A stretch of 64,000 nucleotides of DNA from Micromonospora ureilytica (GTDB lineage Bacteria; Actinomycetota; Actinomycetes; Mycobacteriales; Micromonosporaceae): NCBI RefSeq assembly GCF_015751765.1, contig NZ_JADOTX010000001.1, positions 6,758,001 through 6,822,000 on the forward strand, written 5' to 3'. Position numbers and translations under genes: made by a program. The notes below the pieces were generated by a model. The model was not told the DNA's origin, made no database searches, and was given only the letters and a program-made list of their open reading frames with translations. Below are positions 9,781 to 17,753 of this stretch, piece after piece; positions within the stretch are counted from its first letter, which is position 1; every line of letters starts with the position of its first letter.

Positions 9781-11787
9781 ATGGATGAGACGGCATTCCC
9801 GGGGCGGCTGCCCGAGCGGGACCGCCCGTGGGTGATGCGCACCTACGCCGGCCACTCGTCGGCCGCGGCGACCAACGCCCTCTTCCGCCGCAACCTGGCG
9901 AAGGGGCAGACCGGCCTCTCGGTCGCCTTCGACCTGCCCACCCAGACCGGGTACGACCCGGACCACGAACTCGCCTCCGGCGAGGTCGGCCGGGTCGGTG
10001 TGCCGGTGGCCCACCTCGGCGACATGCGGGCGCTCTTCGACGGTCTCCCGCTCGCCGACACGAACACCTCGATGACCATCAACGCCCCGGCGATGTGGCT
10101 GCTCGCCCTGTACGGCACCGTCGGGCTGGAGCAGGGCGCCGACCTGACCCGCTGTGCCGGCACCACCCAGAACGACATCATCAAGGAATACCTGTCCCGG
10201 GGCACCTACATCTTTCCGCCCGCGGCATCGCTGCGGCTCACCGCCGACGTGGTGGCGTACACGCTGCGCGAGATGCCCCGGTGGAACCCGGTCAACATCT
10301 GCTCGTACCACCTCCAGGAGGCCGGCGCCACGCCCGTGCAGGAGGTCGGCTTCGCGCTGGCCACCGCCGTCGCCGTGCTCGACGCGGTCCGGGACTCCGG
10401 TCAGGTGCCGGCCGAGCGGATGGGCGACGTGGTCCAGCGGATCTCGTTCTTCGTCAACGCCGGGGTGCGCTTCGTCGAGGAGATCGCCAAGATGCGCGCG
10501 TTCGGCGTGCTCTGGGACGAGATCACCAGGGACCGGTACGGCGTCACCGACGCCAGACAACGGCGGTTCCGCTACGGAGTGCAGGTCAACTCGCTCGGCC
10601 TCACCGAGGCCCAGCCGGAGAACAACATCCAGCGCATCGTGCTGGAGATGCTCGGCGTGACGATGTCCCGCGACGCCCGGGCCCGCGCGGTCCAACTGCC
10701 CGCCTGGAACGAGGCGCTCGGCCTGCCCCGCCCCTGGGACCAGCAGTGGTCGCTGCGGATGCAGCAGGTCCTGGCGTACGAGTCGGATCTGCTCGAATAC
10801 CCCGACCTCTTCGCCGGCTCGCACGTGATGACCGCGCTTGTCGACGAGGTCGTCACCGGGGCGCGGGTCGAGCTGGACAAGGTGCTGGAGCTGGGCGGCG
10901 TCGTCGCTGCCGTGGAGACCGGCTACCTCAAGAGCGCGCTCGTCGCGTCGCTGGCCGAACGCCGCCGGCGGATGGAGTCCGGTGCCGACGTGGTGGTCGG
11001 GGTCAACAGGTACACCGAGACCGAATCCTCTCCGCTGACCGCCGCCGGTGCGGGCGCCGTCGAGCAGGTCGATCCCGCTGTCGAGGCGGCCGCCGTGGAC
11101 GGCGTACACAGGTGGCGGGCCGATCGGGACGCGACCGTCGTCGACGCGGCGCTGGCCCGGCTTCGCGCGGACGCCGCGACCACCACCAACCTGATGCCGG
11201 CCACACTGGAGTGCGTGCGGGCCGGGGTGACCACCGGCGAGTGGGCCGGCGTGCTGCGCCAGGTCTTCGGCGAGTACCGGGCACCTACCGGCCTGGCCGG
11301 TGCCACCGGCGGCGGCGGTGAGCCGGGCCTCGCGGCGGTCCGCGAGCGGGTCGCCGCCACGGCGCGGGAGTTGGGCAGCGGCCGGCTGCGGCTGCTGGTC
11401 GGCAAACCCGGCCTGGACGGGCACTCGAACGGCGCGGAGCAGATCGCGGTACGCGCCCGCGACGCCGGCTTCGAGGTGGTCTACCAGGGCATCCGGTTGA
11501 CCGCGGGGCAGATCGTCGCCGCCGCCGTGGAGGAGGACGTCGACCTGGTCGGGCTGTCCGTGCTCTCCGGGTCGCACCTGGCCGCCGTGCCCGCGGTACT
11601 CGACGGGCTGCGCGCCGCCGGCCGGGCGGACCTGCCGGTGGTCGTGGGCGGCATCATCCCGGCCAGTGACGCGGACACGCTCCGGGCGGCCGGCGTCGCC
11701 CGGGTCTTCACCCCGAGGGACTTCGCCCTCACCGGCATCATCGACGACCTGGTGACGGTGATCCGTCGCGCCAACGACCTGCCCTGA
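9781..11787 (+). CDS. ecm: Ethylmalonyl-CoA mutase, adenosylcobalamin-dependent
   Basis: Rearranges (2R)-ethylmalonyl-CoA to methylsuccinyl-CoA using adenosylcobalamin. The 668-residue single chain has a mutase barrel beginning RTYAGHSSAAATNALFRRNL and a C-terminal B12 domain (from about residue 530) with the DxHxxG motif in GLDGHSNG, then SVLSGSH and VVVGGIIP. The active-site stretch EYLSRGTYIFPP keeps the Arg of carboxyl-substrate mutases. The overall pattern matches the Streptomyces MeaA/Ecm subfamily rather than methylmalonyl-CoA mutase. No Shine-Dalgarno is visible and the -10-like box is very close to ATG, so the message may be nearly leaderless. Confidence 0.9.
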   Translation: MDETAFPGRLPERDRPWVMRTYAGHSSAAATNALFRRNLAKGQTGLSVAFDLPTQTGYDPDHELASGEVGRVGVPVAHLGDMRALFDGLPLADTNTSMTINAPAMWLLALYGTVGLEQGADLTRCAGTTQNDIIKEYLSRGTYIFPPAASLRLTADVVAYTLREMPRWNPVNICSYHLQEAGATPVQEVGFALATAVAVLDAVRDSGQVPAERMGDVVQRISFFVNAGVRFVEEIAKMRAFGVLWDEITRDRYGVTDARQRRFRYGVQVNSLGLTEAQPENNIQRIVLEMLGVTMSRDARARAVQLPAWNEALGLPRPWDQQWSLRMQQVLAYESDLLEYPDLFAGSHVMTALVDEVVTGARVELDKVLELGGVVAAVETGYLKSALVASLAERRRRMESGADVVVGVNRYTETESSPLTAAGAGAVEQVDPAVEAAAVDGVHRWRADRDATVVDAALARLRADAATTTNLMPATLECVRAGVTTGEWAGVLRQVFGEYRAPTGLAGATGGGGEPGLAAVRERVAATARELGSGRLRLLVGKPGLDGHSNGAEQIAVRARDAGFEVVYQGIRLTAGQIVAAAVEEDVDLVGLSVLSGSHLAAVPAVLDGLRAAGRADLPVVVGGIIPASDADTLRAAGVARVFTPRDFALTGIIDDLVTVIRRANDLP

Positions 11788-11807
11788 TCAGGCGTCGCCC
11801 CGGCTGG

Positions 11808-12104
11808 TCAGCGGCCGGCGTAGGTCATGCAGTCGGCCATGTCGTTGTCCGGGCCGACCCGGATGGACGCCGCGTGGCACTCCAGCTGCTCGTTGTGTCG
11901 GCAGTCGGAGCGCTGGCAGGCGCCCACCTGCGCGATCATGCTCTCCACACCGCCCCGGACGGGCGACTCGACGAAGGTGTGGCAGTGGGCGTGATCCATG
12001 CTGCCGATCGTGATGGCGAAGGCGTGGCAGTCACCCGACTGGTTGTACGCGCACGCGGCGACCACACATTCCTGGACTCGGGGCATCTCCAACGCTGCGG
12101 TCAT
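11808..12104 (-). CDS. DUF1540 cysteine-rich protein
   Basis: A 98-residue soluble protein with two copies of a small Cys-rich module: VQECVVAACAYNQSGDCHA near residue 10 and VGACQRSDCRHNEQLECHA near residue 60. Each is followed by a further Cys (HAHCHTF, MADCMTY). This arrangement is DUF1540, thought to bind metal, with no known function. AGGAGGT lies 5 bases before ATG. It converges on the mutase gene with 20 bases between stops. Confidence 0.85.
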   Translation of the reverse strand: MTAALEMPRVQECVVAACAYNQSGDCHAFAITIGSMDHAHCHTFVESPVRGGVESMIAQVGACQRSDCRHNEQLECHAASIRVGPDNDMADCMTYAGR

Positions 12105-12185
12105 GCCGACCTCCTCTAGGCTCTTGCCCCGATACTAGGCTTTTGTCGGCCCGCAAAACCCCGGTACGGCGAGCCCGCCCGCCCA

Positions 12186-12803
12186 TCAGACGCGGAAGCC
12201 GGCAGCGCGGGCCGCCTCTCGTTCGCGGCGCCGTTCTGATCGGCGACGGAAGAACCAGAAGGTGAAGAACGCCAGGCCGACCAGGACGACGAGCACCAGC
12301 ACCGGCAGGATGATCGCCACCAGGGAGACCACCACGCTCGTGGCGTCCTCGGCGGTGCTGGCGACCGGGGCGCCGAAACCGGCGGTGGTCGCGTTGATCA
12401 CCGGGCGGGCCGCAGACTTGAGCAGGTGCACGCCCAACGCCAGCAGTACGCCGGTGACGACAGGCACCCACTGGTGGGACGAGAAGAAGCTCCCCGGGTC
12501 GCTGACCGTCACCGTCTCCGACGAGGAGCCGGCGCCGAAGGCCAGGCCGCCGGCGGTGGGCCGGACCACTGTCTGCACCACGTCGTTGATGTGGTCGACC
12601 ACTGGCACCTTGTCGGCCACCATCTCGACGGCGAGCAGCAGGGCCATGATGGCGATGACCCAGCCGTTGCCGAGCCAGGTCCAGCCGCTGGGCAGGTCGA
12701 TCAGGTCGGTGTAACGGCCAAGCAGACCGAGGATGAGCAGGGGTATGTAGGCGTTCAGCCCCGCCGAGGCGGCGAGACCGGTGCCGGTGAGGACTTCGAA
12801 CAC
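12186..12803 (-). CDS. DUF4126 membrane protein
   Basis: A 205-residue membrane protein beginning [23 protein letters not shown], the characteristic start of DUF4126, with hydrophobic segments near residues 5-30, 45-65, 112-130 and 160-185 and a highly basic, Arg-rich tail. The [21 protein letters not shown] stretch is the conserved middle. Function unknown for the family. It is divergent from nucS, with about 70 bases between starts. Confidence 0.8.
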   Translation of the reverse strand: MFEVLTGTGLAASAGLNAYIPLLILGLLGRYTDLIDLPSGWTWLGNGWVIAIMALLLAVEMVADKVPVVDHINDVVQTVVRPTAGGLAFGAGSSSETVTVSDPGSFFSSHQWVPVVTGVLLALGVHLLKSAARPVINATTAGFGAPVASTAEDATSVVVSLVAIILPVLVLVVLVGLAFFTFWFFRRRSERRREREAARAAGFRV

Positions 12804-12874
12804 GGTCTCAGCATCGCATCGACGCGCCAGTGCCGCTCGCTGGCGACCGGTGGGTGCTCGGCTACCCTCGTCGG

Positions 12875-13534
12875 GTGCGGTTGGTCATTGCGAAGTGCTC
12901 GGTGGACTATGTCGGACGGCTCTCGGCGCACCTGCCGCTGGCCACCCGGTTGCTGATGGTGAAGGCGGACGGGTCGGTGTCTATTCACGCCGACGACCGG
13001 GCGTACAAGCCGTTGAACTGGATGAGCCCGCCGTGTCGGTTGGAGGAGGCCCCCGGTGTGTGGAGGGTCGTCAACAAGGCTGGCGAGGAGCTGCGGATCA
13101 CCCTGGAGGAGATATTCCAGGACACCTCGTACGAGTTGGGTGTGGATCCGGGCCTGCGCAAGGACGGGGTGGAGGCGCACCTGCAGGAGTTGCTGGCCGC
13201 CAACCCGGGTGCCCTGGGCGAGGGGTTCACGCTGGTGCGCCGCGAGTACATGACGGCGATCGGCCCGGTCGACCTGCTGTGCCGGGACGCCAACTCGGGC
13301 TCGGTCGCCGTCGAGGTCAAGCGGCGTGGCGACATCGACGGCGTGGAGCAGTTGACCCGCTATCTCGAGTTGATGAACCGTGACCCGCTGCTCAGCCCGG
13401 TCGTCGGGGTCTTCGCCGCCCAGGAGATCAAGCCGCAGGCCCGGGTGCTCGCCACCGATCGGGGCATCCGGTGTGTGGTCGTGGACTACGACAGGTTGCG
13501 CGGCATCGTGAAGGACGAGCTGACCCTCTTCTGA
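12875..13534 (+). CDS. nucS: Mismatch-specific endonuclease NucS (EndoMS)
   Basis: Cuts both strands at G-T, G-G and T-T mismatches and is the core of the non-canonical, MutS-independent mismatch repair of actinobacteria and archaea. The 219-residue product begins [16 protein letters not shown] like its mycobacterial homologue, has the N-terminal dimerisation domain ([11 protein letters not shown]) and a C-terminal RecB-like nuclease: GPVDLLCRD, then [21 protein letters not shown] with the catalytic Asp, Glu and Lys. GTG at 12875 is chosen because the family starts there. A clamp-binding motif may be the terminal DELTLF. Confidence 0.96.
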   Translation: MRLVIAKCSVDYVGRLSAHLPLATRLLMVKADGSVSIHADDRAYKPLNWMSPPCRLEEAPGVWRVVNKAGEELRITLEEIFQDTSYELGVDPGLRKDGVEAHLQELLAANPGALGEGFTLVRREYMTAIGPVDLLCRDANSGSVAVEVKRRGDIDGVEQLTRYLELMNRDPLLSPVVGVFAAQEIKPQARVLATDRGIRCVVVDYDRLRGIVKDELTLF

Positions 13535-13542
13535 TCGCCGCG

Positions 13543-14199
13543 CTAGCCGGTGCGCACCGCGATCAGTGACTTCGGCAGGCCGAACACCCGCTCCACCAGC
13601 ATGGACGAGTCGGGGAAGTAGTGGCGCATCTGCGAGCGGTCCAACAGTTCGGTCCAGAGCACCTGGTGGATGGCGGCGGCGTGGCTGCGGGTGGGCTTGT
13701 GCCCCAACGGCCAGCGTTGGGCGAACGCGGTGCGCAGTCGCACCGGCAGGAACTGCATCCCCGGCGCGATCCAGTGTGGCTCGATGGGGAAGTAGCGGTA
13801 GGGCGTCTGCACCCAGTGTCGGTCGGCCAGTGAGCGGGCGGCAGCGGCGAAGCGGATCCGGCGTTCGTGCCCGCCCACATGCTCCAGCACCGAGTTCGAG
13901 AAGACCAGGTCGTAGGTGCCCTTGGTCAGGTGCGCGGGCAGGTCGCAGGCGTCGGCCTGCTCGACGTGGGCCCATTCGGGGACGACGGAGGGCGGCTGCT
14001 CCAGGTTGACGACTGTCACGCGGGCCGGTCGGACGGTGGCGCGGTGCCAGGTGCCGAGCCGGCCGCCGAGGTCGACCACGTGCATGTCACCGATGTCGGG
14101 GAAGGTGCGCGCCAGCCAGTCCGAGCGGTGCCGACGCCGCCGGGCGGCCCACGACTGCTCACTGTCGACAAGGCGGTAGCGCAATCGATTGGGGCCCAT
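13543..14199 (-). CDS. Class I SAM-dependent methyltransferase
   Basis: A 218-residue protein with a Rossmann-type SAM site: MHVVDLGGRLGTWHRA as motif I, VVNLEQ as motif II acidic strand end, QADACDLP and YDLVFSNSVLEHVGGHERR as the post-motif that carries the substrate loop. It resembles methyltransferase domain 11 proteins often found with glycan or lipid biosynthesis, but no such genes are adjacent and the substrate is unknown. It converges on nucS with 8 bases between stops. The 80 bases ahead of it are AT-richer than the surroundings and may hold its promoter. Confidence 0.85.
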   Translation of the reverse strand: MGPNRLRYRLVDSEQSWAARRRRHRSDWLARTFPDIGDMHVVDLGGRLGTWHRATVRPARVTVVNLEQPPSVVPEWAHVEQADACDLPAHLTKGTYDLVFSNSVLEHVGGHERRIRFAAAARSLADRHWVQTPYRYFPIEPHWIAPGMQFLPVRLRTAFAQRWPLGHKPTRSHAAAIHQVLWTELLDRSQMRHYFPDSSMLVERVFGLPKSLIAVRTG

Positions 14200-14279
14200 T
14201 TAACGCAATGTACCGCCGTGACCACGGCGTATAAACATGTGGATGCACCGATCTTTCTCGATGATCGGTTATCCGACAC

Positions 14280-15776
14280 TCACCTTCCGTACATCGCCTT
14301 GATCGCCTTGACGAGCCGGGCCACGTCGGTGGGGGTGCGGTCGAAGGTCATCGACGGCAGCAGCGACCGGGCGCGACGTCGGGTGATCGCCTTGGACCGG
14401 CCGAACTCACGCAGGCCGTCCTCCCCGTGGATCCGACCGAAGCCGGAGTCGCCGACACCGCCGAACGGCAGGGTGGACATGCCGGCGAAGGTCAGCGTGG
14501 AGTTGATCGAGGCCATCCCGGAGCGCAGTCGCCGGGCGATGGCCACCGCGTGCCGCCGGCCGAAGACCGAACCCCCGAGGCCGTACGACAGGGCGTTGGC
14601 GCGGGTGACGGCCTCGTCGGCGTCGCGGACCCGGTTGATGGTCAGCGTGGGGCCGAAGGTCTCCTCGCGGACGGCGGCCGACTCCTCCGGGACGTCCACC
14701 AGCACGGTGGGGTGGACGTACGGCGGCTGCACGGCGCTCGGGCCGCCGAGCACGGCGCGCCCACCGGACGTGATCGCGGCGTCGATGTGCCGGCGGATCA
14801 CGTCGATCTGCTTGGGCATGGTGATCGGCCCGATGTCGGTGCCCTCCGGCCCGACCGTCAGCCGGCCGGCGCGAGCCACCACCTTGTCGACGAAGGTGTC
14901 GAAGACGGCGTCGACGGCGTACACCCGCTCGATGCCGATGCAGGTCTGGCCCGCGTTGGTCATGCCGCCCCAGACGCACGCCTCGGCGGCCGCGTCCAGG
15001 TCGGCGTCGCTGTCGACGATCATGGCGTCCTTGCCGCCGCCCTCGATGAGCACCGGGGTCAGCGTCTCGGCGCAGGCGGCCATCACCTTGCGGGCGGTGG
15101 CCGTGGAGCCGGTGAAGGCCAGCTTGTTGACCCCGGAGCGGCACAGCGCCGCGCCCACGTCACCCAGCCCGTGCACGGCGGTGAACACCGGCTGCTCGGG
15201 CACCACCTCGGCGAAGCTGTCCACCAGCCACTGGCCGACGGCGGGCGTGTACTCGCTCGGCTTGAGCACCACGCCGTTCCCGGCGGCGAGGGCGTACGCG
15301 GCGGAGCCGATCGGCGTGAAGACCGGATAGTTCCACGGCCCGATCACGCCGACCACCCCGTACGGCTGGTATTCGAGGTGCGCGGAGAACTCGGCGAGGA
15401 TGAGCCGGGACCGGACCCGGCGTGGGCCGAGCACACGGCCGGCGTTGCGGGCGGCCCAGTCGATGTGCTCGATCGCGGTGACGATCTCGACGATGGCATC
15501 GGCGACCGGCTTGCCGCCCTCGACGTGCACCAATTCGGCCAACTGCTCGATGCGCTTGGCGAGCAGGGCGCGCCACCGCAGCATGCGCTGGCGGCGGCCT
15601 GCGAAGCCCAGGCCGGCCCACCACTCGCCGGCGGCGCGGGCGCGGTCGACGGCCAGCCGCACGTCGGCCTCGGTGGCGACCGGCAGGCGACCGGCCTCGG
15701 CGCCGGTCGCGGGGCTGGTGGAAACCAACTGGCCCGCATCGATGACCGGAACGCCCGGGATATGCACTGCCGTCAT
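14280..15776 (-). CDS. NAD(P)-dependent aldehyde dehydrogenase family protein
   Basis: Oxidises an aldehyde to the acid. The 498-residue product has the family landmarks in order: the oxyanion Asn in VIGPWNYPVFTP, LKPSEYTP, the cofactor loop FTGSTATARKV, the general-base Glu in LIEGGGKDAMIV (usually ELGGK), the nucleophile Cys in NAGQTCIGIERV and the late EETFGPTL. It is closest to the succinate-semialdehyde/medium-chain aldehyde group by eye, and the substrate is not determined. The last 40 residues (RRARSLLPSMTFDRTPTDVA) extend beyond many homologues. It is transcribed towards the methyltransferase. Confidence 0.9.
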   Translation of the reverse strand: MTAVHIPGVPVIDAGQLVSTSPATGAEAGRLPVATEADVRLAVDRARAAGEWWAGLGFAGRRQRMLRWRALLAKRIEQLAELVHVEGGKPVADAIVEIVTAIEHIDWAARNAGRVLGPRRVRSRLILAEFSAHLEYQPYGVVGVIGPWNYPVFTPIGSAAYALAAGNGVVLKPSEYTPAVGQWLVDSFAEVVPEQPVFTAVHGLGDVGAALCRSGVNKLAFTGSTATARKVMAACAETLTPVLIEGGGKDAMIVDSDADLDAAAEACVWGGMTNAGQTCIGIERVYAVDAVFDTFVDKVVARAGRLTVGPEGTDIGPITMPKQIDVIRRHIDAAITSGGRAVLGGPSAVQPPYVHPTVLVDVPEESAAVREETFGPTLTINRVRDADEAVTRANALSYGLGGSVFGRRHAVAIARRLRSGMASINSTLTFAGMSTLPFGGVGDSGFGRIHGEDGLREFGRSKAITRRRARSLLPSMTFDRTPTDVARLVKAIKAMYGR

Positions 15777-16033
15777 GGCGGAAGTCTAGACCCGAGGATT
15801 ACTCACCGGTAGGGTCCCCGATTCGAGCCGGGGGGACCGGCGTCGCACCGACCCGACCGATCGTTGATCAGTGCAGGTCAGGGCGTAGGTGGCGGATGCG
15901 GCCCGCCCGAATCGTCGAACGGCAGGTGGCCGGGAGGTGACGAGAGGCTGACCGGCCGGTCGGTACTGACGACTACCGTCTGATGGCAAGCTGACGCGCG
16001 GAGTGACGGTGTGGGGTGGAGGGCTGACTGTCC

Positions 16034-16450
16034 ATGGAGGAACATCCGGAACTGATGCCGCTGTTGACGGTCGCGGGTGGACCGATGCGCGGCGCGAGTT
16101 TTCGCATGCGGGGCGAACCACAGGTGATCGGTCGCGCGCCGACCGGTCAGGTGGTCATCAACGACCCGCACCTGAGCCGTCGCCACGCCGAGGTGTGGCT
16201 GGCGCCGGAGGGCCCGTCCCTGCGGGACCTGGGCTCCACCAACGGCACCTGGCTCAACGACCGGCGGATCACCGAGGTGGAACGACTCTCCGACGGTGAC
16301 GTGATCCGGCTGGGCCGTACCGAGCTGCGCCTGTTCGACCCCGGGGTGGCGCTCACCGATCCGGTCGGGCTGAGCTTCGGCCCGTCCCGGCGTGACGTCC
16401 GACCGACGCTGCCGCTACCGCTGGCCGCGCCGCCGGGCGCACGTCGCTGA
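16034..16450 (+). CDS. FHA-domain protein
   Basis: A 138-residue protein made almost wholly of one forkhead-associated domain, which binds phosphothreonine peptides. The recognition residues are visible: QVIGRAPTGQVVI, then the LSRRHAEV Ser-His pair and DLGSTNGTWLNDRRI with the Asn. It lacks the N-terminal TT phosphorylation motif of GarA, so it is not an obvious regulator of the glutamate dehydrogenase at 41669. No kinase gene is nearby. ATG at 16034 follows GGCTGACTGTCC without a clear Shine-Dalgarno. Confidence 0.88.
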   Translation: MEEHPELMPLLTVAGGPMRGASFRMRGEPQVIGRAPTGQVVINDPHLSRRHAEVWLAPEGPSLRDLGSTNGTWLNDRRITEVERLSDGDVIRLGRTELRLFDPGVALTDPVGLSFGPSRRDVRPTLPLPLAAPPGARR

Positions 16451-16530
16451 TCGCCTGGCGGTCGGCCACACCGGGCAGCTCCGTTGGGTGGCGGTCCGAC
16501 ACCTGGACCGACGGGGACACCCGTGGCAGC

Positions 16531-17604
16531 ATGCCGCGGATGGAGACCGAGCAGCGGACCGTGACGGCGAACGGCATCACCCAGGCGGTACGGGTGGCCG
16601 GCCCGCCGGACGGCACGCCGGTGCTGCTGATCCACGGCAACTGCTCGTCCGCGCTGTTCTGGGAGCCGCTGGTCCGGCGTCTGCCGCCGACGCTGCGGGT
16701 GGTCGCCCCCGACCTGCGGGGGTACGGCGACTCCGCGACGGCCCCGGTGGACGCCACCCGGGGCCTGCGGGACTTCGCCGACGACGTGGCCGCCCTCCTG
16801 GACGACCCGACGCTCTTCGACGCCGACGCGCGCCCGGTGGTGGTCGGGCACTCCCTCGGCGGCGGCGTCGCGATGCGCCTCCTGGTCGACCATCCGCACC
16901 GGGTGGGGGCGTTGCTGCTCGCCGCGCCGGTCTCCCCGTACGGCTTCGGCGGCACCCGTGACCTGACCGGCACGCCGACCACAGCCGACTTCGCCGGCAC
17001 CGGCGCCGGCACGGCGAACCCGGACTTCGTCGCCCGACTCGCGGCCGGCGACCGGAGCGCGGACGCGCCGGCCAGCCCGCGCGCCGTGCTGCGCGCCACC
17101 TATGTGGCCGATCCCGCCTCGCTGGGCGCGGACGAGGATCTGCTGCTGGACACCGTGCTCTCCACAGCTACCGGGGACGACAACTACCCGGGCACGGCGG
17201 TGCCGTCGGAGAACTGGCCGGGCACCGCGCCGGGGGAGCGCGGGGTGCTCAACGCGCTCGCGCCGACCTGGTTCCGGCTCGCCGACGAGCTGGTGGCCGT
17301 CGCCGAGAAACCGCCGGTCACCTGGGTACGCGGTGACGTCGACGTCATCGTCTCGGACACCTCGCTCTTCGACCTGGCGTACCTGGGTTCGCTGGATCTC
17401 GTGCCCGGCTGGCCCGGCGCGGACGCCTGCCCACCGCAACCGATGGTCGGCCAGACCCGGGCGGTGCTCGACCGGTACGCGGCTGCCGGCGGCGCGTACC
17501 ACGAGGTGGTGCTGCCCGGCTGCGGTCACAGCCCGCACCTGGAGCGCCCGGCGGAGTTCGTCGCGGAGTTGTTGGCCCTGACCAGCTTGCCGGTCGTCGG
17601 ATAG
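16531..17604 (+). CDS. Alpha/beta-hydrolase family protein
   Basis: A 357-residue soluble hydrolase with oxyanion strand VLLIHGNCSSALFWEPL, the DLRGYGDS turn and nucleophile elbow VVVGHSLGGG (Ser near residue 112). The late acid is probably the Asp in VRGDVDVIVSDTS, and the His is in LPGCGHSPHLERPAEF. It is longer than most by a cap insert around residues 140-240. The substrate is unknown: esterase, lactonase or haloperoxidase-like roles are all possible. A second start, METEQ at 16540, is equally plausible. Confidence 0.85.
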   Translation: MPRMETEQRTVTANGITQAVRVAGPPDGTPVLLIHGNCSSALFWEPLVRRLPPTLRVVAPDLRGYGDSATAPVDATRGLRDFADDVAALLDDPTLFDADARPVVVGHSLGGGVAMRLLVDHPHRVGALLLAAPVSPYGFGGTRDLTGTPTTADFAGTGAGTANPDFVARLAAGDRSADAPASPRAVLRATYVADPASLGADEDLLLDTVLSTATGDDNYPGTAVPSENWPGTAPGERGVLNALAPTWFRLADELVAVAEKPPVTWVRGDVDVIVSDTSLFDLAYLGSLDLVPGWPGADACPPQPMVGQTRAVLDRYAAAGGAYHEVVLPGCGHSPHLERPAEFVAELLALTSLPVVG

Positions 17605-17706
17605 GCGGTCCAGGTGTCGGCCGCGCTGGGCACGGCTGGGCCGTGGGTGAAATATGCCACGGCGTCTCGACAACTCACCGTCAGGTGGCAGACTCGCGCG
17701 CATAAC

Positions 17707-17722
17707 CTTAGCGGCCGTTCAG
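17707..17722 (+). promoter_or_regulatory. Acyl-CoA regulon operator, site C
   Basis: CTTAGCGGCCGTTCAG, 31 bases ahead of the GTG start of the fused hydroxyacyl-CoA dehydrogenase. It differs from site F only at the two central bases' neighbourhood (GGCC for GATC). A TAACCT box overlaps its left edge (17703-17708). Confidence 0.6.
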
Positions 17723-17753
17723 TGGCCGTGCGGAGTCTCTGGGGAGGTCGGTC

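Noticed and set aside
16034..16450. FHA protein as GarA, the inhibitor of the glutamate dehydrogenase
   Set aside because: It lacks the N-terminal phosphorylated Thr motif and the linker of GarA and is not near the gdh gene.
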